DNA of 11,717 nt from Saprospiraceae bacterium (lineage in GTDB: Bacteria > Bacteroidota > Bacteroidia > Chitinophagales > Saprospiraceae), in NCBI GenBank assembly GCA_013361075.1, contig JABWAJ010000120.1, positions 1-11,717 on the forward strand, in the 5' to 3' direction. This document shows, one piece after another, positions 8,159 through 11,717 of the stretch (position 1 is its first letter; the number at the start of each line of letters is the position of its first letter). The notes under the pieces are model-generated. The model worked only from the letters and a program-made list of their open reading frames with translations. It was not told the DNA's origin and did no database searches. Position numbers and translations under genes: made by a program.

Positions 8159-8423
8159 GCTGCGCTCAATTCAGGTTAAACCACTATAAAAATCGCTTTA
8201 ATTCTTCACATCACCCTTGCTTTTGATCGCCTGCATGGGTTTCCGGCGCTGGTCTTTTGTGTGTACATCCATGCAGAAGCAATTGAGCGGGTTAATAAAT
8301 ATTTTGTTTTAGGCACGCGGATTGCAAATCCGCGCGAGCGAGCATAGGAAATACTTTATGCGAGCTGGGGTCAAGCTACTGAAAACCAACAATGGTCGCT
8401 TAGGCGCTTTTAACAGCAGGTTT
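8159..8423. other. Intergenic region with nested inverted repeats and repeat copy 1
   Basis: This 265-bp stretch separates the zinc-ribbon operon (its promoter must be here) from the end of the six-CxxC gene. It contains nested inverted repeats: CGCTCAATT (8163-8171) with 8281-8289 and CTGCATGG (8231-8238) with CCATGCAG (8269-8276). Copy 1 of the dispersed hairpin repeat follows at 8313-8370. No TTTG/TAnnTTTG promoter was found, and no small gene. Confidence 0.45.
8313..8370 (-). repeat. Dispersed hairpin repeat, copy 1 (shortened, diverged)
   Basis: Contains CGCGGATT-GCA-AATCCGCG (8316-8334), an 8-bp stem shared with the other two copies, then GCGAGC, then a diverged TATGCGAGCTGGGG end (8357-8370) matching the TATGCGAGCGGG end of copies 2 and 3. 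The CCGCTC hairpin half is missing. It lies 53 bp downstream of the stop codon of the gene ending at 8424. Confidence 0.7.
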
Positions 8424-9308
8424 TTAGTCTATTCCAAGTGTTTTATGCATTTCATGCCATTCTTTTCCGAATTGAATGCTTTCTAAGGCAGCTTTTCGTT
8501 TGTCTTCGGGTAAACAATCGATACAGGTTGGATACTGAATTCCTTTATAATGCTGTTTACATTTAGGACATAATTCCATTTTTTTTATATCAAAATTATA
8601 CGCACATTTTTTACAAGCAGTTATTGCGTCTTCAAATGAAAGATACTTAATGCAATCATCTAGATGAAGCAAAAATGCCTCTTTTTCAATTGTTTCAGAA
8701 TCTTTATTTTTTGCACATTCTCTTTGCATCCAATATTTAACACTTGACAAATTGTTCTTATTTCTCCATTTATCCTTTGATACGAAACATTTATCTACAA
8801 CTTCGTAAGCATCCTCATTTTCATAAAAAATAGAGATGAGCTCATTTACAGATCTATAAATTGCTTCATCAAATTCGTGCTTACAATCAGCACAACGATA
8901 TTTTGGAGTTTTTCTTACCCTTTCGCTTGGATTTTTACTCATACAATTTGGACACAATAAAACAGGAATATAATCATGATTTTTTAGTACGTAATCAGTA
9001 AACTCAGATTTATTTATTTCTGGATTCGTGTCTATGTGGTCTTTGGTATATTTTCTTGTTATTTCTCTTAGATATTCCGAGTATTTTCTTGGATGAGAAA
9101 GATGCTGTATAGTTAATGTCTCAGTGCCAGAGCATATTTCACATTTGTCTTTGAGAAATTTGGGTCTTCTTTCTTGCCAGTCTTTTGTGTTCCAAGATCG
9201 TTGTCCTTCTTTTAAGCCACCCCAAAATTGAGACTTCGCGAGTTCTAACTGAATTTCGCCATTTGCCAATTTGTTCCGAAGATCTATGAGTTCGTTATAT
9301 GTCAACAT
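8424..9308 (-). CDS. Uncharacterised protein with six CxxC pairs; degenerate HNH-like core plus zinc ribbons
   Basis: 294 residues, family not recognised. It has six CxxC pairs: C56/C59, C119/C122, C139/C142, C232/C235, C247/C250 and C262/C265. The segment KDKCEICSGTETLTIQHLSH (His69, His72) resembles the first half of an HNH motif, and IPVLLCPNC (C119/C122) resembles the LC..CH end. The final histidine is replaced (CPNCM), so catalysis by a canonical HNH is doubtful. CPNC and CADC (119-142) then form a classical zinc ribbon. The C-terminal CKKC ... CPKC ... CIDC block forms one or two more. The protein is rich in Lys and Asn and probably cytoplasmic, with nucleic acid or protein binding as the most likely role. 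Codon use is clearly AT-rich compared with genes before 7000. It stands alone, with repeat copy 1 just after its stop. Confidence 0.75.
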   Translation of the reverse strand: MLTYNELIDLRNKLANGEIQLELAKSQFWGGLKEGQRSWNTKDWQERRPKFLKDKCEICSGTETLTIQHLSHPRKYSEYLREITRKYTKDHIDTNPEINKSEFTDYVLKNHDYIPVLLCPNCMSKNPSERVRKTPKYRCADCKHEFDEAIYRSVNELISIFYENEDAYEVVDKCFVSKDKWRNKNNLSSVKYWMQRECAKNKDSETIEKEAFLLHLDDCIKYLSFEDAITACKKCAYNFDIKKMELCPKCKQHYKGIQYPTCIDCLPEDKRKAALESIQFGKEWHEMHKTLGID

Positions 9309-9771
9309 TTTCTTCTTGCTGATAGATTACACATGCGTTCTGTTAAAATTGCTGCCAACACTGATTCCCCACAACACCAGCTATTATATTATAACCCTCC
9401 TTGCCCATTTCAATACCCGCCATTGCGACGATATTCTGAATAAGCCTTCAGGCAACCTCAAAAAGCAACCTACCTACCCCCCAGCCAAGCGGATCCCTGA
9501 CCTGCAGCCCAAAAACTGTTATACAAAAAACCACTTCCCCCCATTTCTGGTCACCCCATTTGTTATCAAATCAAAAACCCTTTTCCATACTGCTGCCTCA
9601 TCTTGAAGCTGATCCCTCAGTTCCTTTTTCTTTAAGACTACCGCTCTGGAGAGCGGAAGACAGCACGCGACGGATTGCAAATCCGCGCGAGCAAAGTCAA
9701 GTTTTAGAACACGCTATGCGAGCGGGATAGTAACTGGATTAAAGCGATTGAGATTAACTACTTAGTAACGC
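9309..9771. other. Intergenic region with long-form repeat copy 2
   Basis: Upstream side of the six-CxxC gene (9309-9510) is pyrimidine-rich on the plus strand and holds nothing recognisable; no Bacteroidota promoter pattern was found for that gene. From 9511 the sequence matches the stretch before repeat copy 3. Just after the repeat, CTTAGT occurs three times (9761, 9771, 9779) over the stop codon of the next gene. Confidence 0.5.
9511..9726 (-). repeat. Dispersed hairpin repeat, copy 2 (core 9631-9726)
   Basis: The 96-bp core matches 11195-11290 with about nine differences by eye. It holds two hairpins, CCGCTC-TGGA-GAGCGG (9641-9656) and CGGATT-GCA-AATCCG (9671-9685), then TTTAGAACACGCTATGCGAG. 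The AAAACTGTTAT ... TTGTTATCAAATCAAAA flank (9511-9575) is also shared with copy 3, with an extra 30 bp or so between flank and core. The end lies 45 bp after the stop of the gene ending at 9772. Confidence 0.85.
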
Positions 9772-10260
9772 TTAGTCTCTTAGTAAGTTCCAAGCTACCA
9801 GAAGGGTGCCAACGAGTAAGCAAGCTGAAATACTCAATACAGAACCTATAGTAGGGGCAGTAGAATCGCCTACCATGCCTAAAATTTCTTGCACTGCTGA
9901 TCCTAAAAAAACACCACCAACAGCACCTAATATACCTTTGAATTTTCCTTTCCTTTTTGTAACCAGATAAGCGCTGGCCTTGTCAACATGACTGGCAGAT
10001 ACGTTATCTACTTTGTCCCTTTTGGAGTTTTTCACAGACTCGTTTACAATATCATTGATATATACAGTAATATTCTGTGTAAGGGCTTTGAAGGCTTTTT
10101 TAGAAAAAGAAGATTGGAAAGCGGCATTTTCTAAAGAAGTATTGGCTGCTTCTGCTAGTAAATACCTAAGTTTATTTAAATCTATGCCTTCAATACTATC
10201 TCCAAATTCTACAGTTATAGTAGAGGGTTTTGTATGTTTTCCGTCTTTCGAATCTTCCAT
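9772..10260 (-). CDS. Uncharacterised membrane protein with histone-fold-like soluble segment
   Basis: 162 residues, family not recognised. The N-terminal 100 residues are soluble and mostly helical. Residues 53-82 could form one long helix, followed by KVDNVSASHVDKASAYL (83-99). This has the pattern of the second loop and third helix of histone folds (basic residue, V-S/T-A-x-x-V-x-x-A-x-x-x-L). A basic patch (KRKGKFK, 102-108) precedes two membrane segments: Gly-rich 108-128 and 137-158, with a very short C-terminal tail. The soluble part therefore faces the cytoplasm if the positive-inside rule holds. It is second in a two-gene operon, starting 9 bp after the stop of 10270-10650. The histone-fold reading is an inference from a short pattern; a generic helical membrane anchor is the alternative. 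Confidence 0.75.
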   Translation of the reverse strand: MEDSKDGKHTKPSTITVEFGDSIEGIDLNKLRYLLAEAANTSLENAAFQSSFSKKAFKALTQNITVYINDIVNESVKNSKRDKVDNVSASHVDKASAYLVTKRKGKFKGILGAVGGVFLGSAVQEILGMVGDSTAPTIGSVLSISACLLVGTLLVAWNLLRD

Positions 10261-10269
10261 AGATTAGGA

Positions 10270-10650
10270 TTAAGTCTTTGTAATACTCTCTTCGATTATA
10301 GAAGTATAGGTCTTGATTAAAGTTGATTTTAATTTTTCTACTTTTTCATCCTTTTTTCGTTTTTTTATAGCAAAAAGGAACTGGAACAACAGGAGTATAA
10401 AAAATATTAATGGAATTACTATGCTCAATAGAAATGCTAATCCTTTTGTGCTATCTGGGACTGATTGATTCCCAAATATTTTTCCTATTGCATCTGCTAT
10501 ATCAAGACTACTAATTAATAATGAAATAGTAATTATGAAGGGTCCTAATATTGAAATTTTATCAAAAGAAATTAAAAAATGGGCTTTACTATGCTCATGG
10601 GCTTTGCCGACTACTTTTGGCTTTCCCTCTATTACTTTAGTCTTTTGCAT
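10270..10650 (-). CDS. Small two-pass membrane protein, first gene of the operon
   Basis: 126 residues, family not recognised. A basic, His-containing N-terminal tail (1-32) precedes membrane segment one (about 33-55, ISILGPFIITISLLISS), then a short polar loop and segment two (about 71-95, very hydrophobic: LIFFILLLFQFLFAI). A strongly charged KKRKKDEKVEKLK helix and a Ser/Thr-rich C terminus follow. Positive charges on both sides suggest that both termini are cytoplasmic. It is translated before 9772-10260 with a 9-bp gap, so the two probably form a membrane complex. A promoter with good spacing lies at 10838-10869 and a hairpin-bearing leader of about 180 nt separates it from the ATG. Confidence 0.75.
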   Translation of the reverse strand: MQKTKVIEGKPKVVGKAHEHSKAHFLISFDKISILGPFIITISLLISSLDIADAIGKIFGNQSVPDSTKGLAFLLSIVIPLIFFILLLFQFLFAIKKRKKDEKVEKLKSTLIKTYTSIIEESITKT

Positions 10651-10730
10651 ATGTCAGTGATTTAAAGGTGTACTGACTTTGTAGGACTTATGCATTTAAG
10701 CTATTTTAAACTTTATAGCATGCACGCAAT

Positions 10731-10796
10731 AGCCCCTATAACCAAAAGCCCTTTATGGTGCAAGCTGTTTGCCTAAAGGAGTTAATTTAAGGGGCT
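10731..10796 (-). promoter_or_regulatory. Long nested hairpin in the leader of the membrane operon
   Basis: Four coaxial helices separated by small internal loops: AGCCCCT (10731-10737) with 10790-10796, TAAC (10739-10742) with GTTA (10781-10784), CCTTTA (10750-10755) with TAAAGG (10774-10779), and GCAA (10760-10763) with TTGC (10769-10772). It lies between the predicted promoter and the ATG at 10650, so it would be transcribed as part of the 5' leader. It could be a regulatory RNA structure, an attenuator, or a small palindromic insertion. It does not match a riboswitch class known to me. Confidence 0.55.
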
Positions 10797-10837
10797 CCTA
10801 CTCTATCTTTATCCCAAACTTAACGTAGTATGGCAGA

Positions 10838-10869
10838 CAAAGTTACCTAATTAAATTGAAAAAGTCAAA
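10838..10869 (-). promoter_or_regulatory. Bacteroidota-type promoter for the membrane operon
   Basis: On the minus strand, TTTG (10869-10866), 20 nt, then TAACTTTG (10845-10838). This fits the -33 TTTG / -7 TAnnTTTG consensus of Bacteroidota exactly and with normal spacing. Transcription would start near 10831, about 180 nt before the first start codon. It is the only promoter in the window that matches both boxes. Confidence 0.65.
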
Positions 10870-11104
10870 TTTTTTTATCAACATTTCTCTCTTTAATTGA
10901 CAGAAAACAACATTCAACTTATTGATTTTCAATAAATATTACAGTTAAAAAAATCCTTCCAAAGGGTAGACAAATTTCGACTAAAGTCGTTCTACGAACA
11001 ATACTCTATTTTTCGCAATTCCCTTCATTGCATTTATAGGGCATTTCGTATTAACTGTTAACACTCCCTACCTGGCACCCGCATATATCTAAAAGCTGAG
11101 GCGG
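10870..11104. other. AT-rich intergenic stretch
   Basis: Upstream of the membrane-operon promoter; very AT-rich to about 10970. Two small adjacent palindromes follow: CGACT-AA-AGTCG (10978-10989) and GTTC-TAC-GAAC (10989-10999). No gene is seen: the longest minus-strand reading from an ATG here is a 12-codon MPYKCNEGNCEK, too short to call. It ends where the long form of repeat copy 3 begins. Confidence 0.45.
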
Positions 11105-11290
11105 GAAAACTGTTATCAAAAAAAAACACCGCCACCACCCATTCCTGGTCAACGCAATTGTTATCAAATCAAAAGCCCCTATTACATTCATCTCTTTAAG
11201 ACTACCGCTCAGGAGAGCGGAAGACAAGCCGCGACGGATTGCAAATCCTCGCGAGCAAAGCCGGGGTTTAGAACACGCTATGCGAGCGGG
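11105..11290 (-). repeat. Dispersed hairpin repeat, copy 3 (core 11195-11290)
   Basis: Same order of elements as copy 2: the shared AAAACTGTTAT and ATTGTTATCAAATCAAAA flank, then the core with CCGCTC-AGGA-GAGCGG (11205-11220), CGGATT-GCA-AATCCT (11235-11249), CGCGAGC and TTTAGAACACGCTATGCGAG. The loop change T to A in the first hairpin keeps the stem intact. It ends 29 bp after the stop of the gene ending at 11320. Confidence 0.85.
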
Positions 11291-11319
11291 GGTAAATACC
11301 ATAAGTCAGCATTAGGAAT

Positions 11320-11717
11320 TTAACCCTTCCTTAGATAATAGTTCAAAGAAATGAAAACCACCAACCCTGCAAAGAAGCCTATTATAGAGTAGTTGGTAAA
11401 TGAATGACCAGAAGCGTAAAATGGATGTTGAATAAATACAATTCCTATACAATCAACAAGCCAAAACACCATTGAAACGGCAATAACTACCCTTACCTTA
11501 TTTTCGAAATCTTCATCAGATGTAGTTTCATCTATCATTGAAAGTAAATAACTTAAAAACCCGAGTATGGGCAAACAAGACAAGCATATTGCTAATCCAA
11601 AATTGAAAGACCAGTCTAAACGAATAGAATCTTTTGTTTCTCTGTCTTTTAAGAAGTCCATTGCAAATAGCACAAGTGCAGTATTTATGGCAATTAGGCC
11701 AGTTGTAACATACAAGG
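11320..11717 (-). CDS. Multi-pass membrane protein, 5' partial
   Basis: The frame is open to the end of the window; the first possible start inside is a TTG at 11715, so the gene probably begins outside. About 131 residues are visible, family not recognised. Four hydrophobic segments are seen at about 3-20, 38-60, 75-96 and 107-127, with acidic loops (DETTSDEDFENK, 62-73) between the second and third and a short RKG C terminus. It is likely an inner-membrane protein; no catalytic or transport motif is visible. Base composition is AT-rich like its neighbours. Repeat copy 3 lies just after its stop. Confidence 0.7.
   Translation of the reverse strand, partial: LYVTTGLIAINTALVLFAMDFLKDRETKDSIRLDWSFNFGLAICLSCLPILGFLSYLLSMIDETTSDEDFENKVRVVIAVSMVFWLVDCIGIVFIQHPFYASGHSFTNYSIIGFFAGLVVFISLNYYLRKG

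Noticed and set aside
9271..9606. 111-codon plus-strand open frame
   Set aside because: It overlaps the start of the six-CxxC gene and runs into the dispersed repeat; its composition is low-complexity without any motif.
9631..11290. Integron attC sites
   Set aside because: The 3' position fits, but the repeats form two separate hairpins rather than one R''-L''-L'-R' structure, no clear core-site pair is present, and no integron integrase is in the window.
1..11717. CRISPR array, tRNA, rRNA, prophage or IS transposase genes
   Set aside because: No regularly spaced short direct repeats, cloverleaf or rRNA-like sequence, and no transposase, integrase or phage structural protein were found in any frame.

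Overview
The window looks like part of a Bacteroidota chromosome, most likely from the Saprospiria/Chitinophagia side. The main evidence is a huge secreted protein ending in a type IX secretion (T9SS type A) sorting domain, together with lysyl-endopeptidase, P-domain, PPC-like and HYR modules. A promoter with the Bacteroidota TTTG / TAnnTTTG consensus and generally weak Shine-Dalgarno sequences agree with this. The phylum call is confident; the genus is not resolvable by eye.

Layout. (1) 1-3558, plus strand: the 3' part of a multidomain secreted trypsin-like protease; its 5' end lies before the window. (2) 3861-5390, plus strand: a berberine-bridge-type FAD oxidoreductase with both residues for bicovalent flavin attachment. 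(3) 5391-6182: about 790 bp without a credible gene, almost all of it one large diverged inverted repeat (foldback element) between two convergent genes. (4) 6183-6863, minus: a beta-phosphoglucomutase-like HAD hydrolase. (5) 7201-8158, minus: a two-gene unit made of a 58-residue zinc-ribbon protein, which is easy to miss at this size, and an HNH endonuclease 7 bp downstream. (6) 8300-11717, minus: a visibly AT-richer accessory tract. It holds a six-CxxC protein with a degenerate HNH-like core, a two-gene membrane operon, and a partial multi-pass membrane protein.

In the last tract each transcription unit is followed, 29-53 bp after its stop codon, by a copy of the same hairpin-rich repeat (8313-8370, 9631-9726, 11195-11290) in the same orientation. 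This gives a cassette-like layout of gene(s) plus 3' repeat. The membrane operon has a well-spaced Bacteroidota promoter about 190-220 bp upstream of its start codon, so its leader would carry a long nested hairpin (10731-10796). The second protein of that operon has a soluble part resembling the last two helices of a histone fold, followed by two membrane segments.

How the genes work together is mostly inference. Regions 1-6863 look like ordinary Bacteroidota chromosomal genes. From about 7200 on, small nuclease-type and zinc-ribbon genes, short membrane proteins, repeated hairpins and altered base composition suggest a variable, horizontally acquired segment, possibly defence-related. No mobility gene, integrase or transposase is present in the window.
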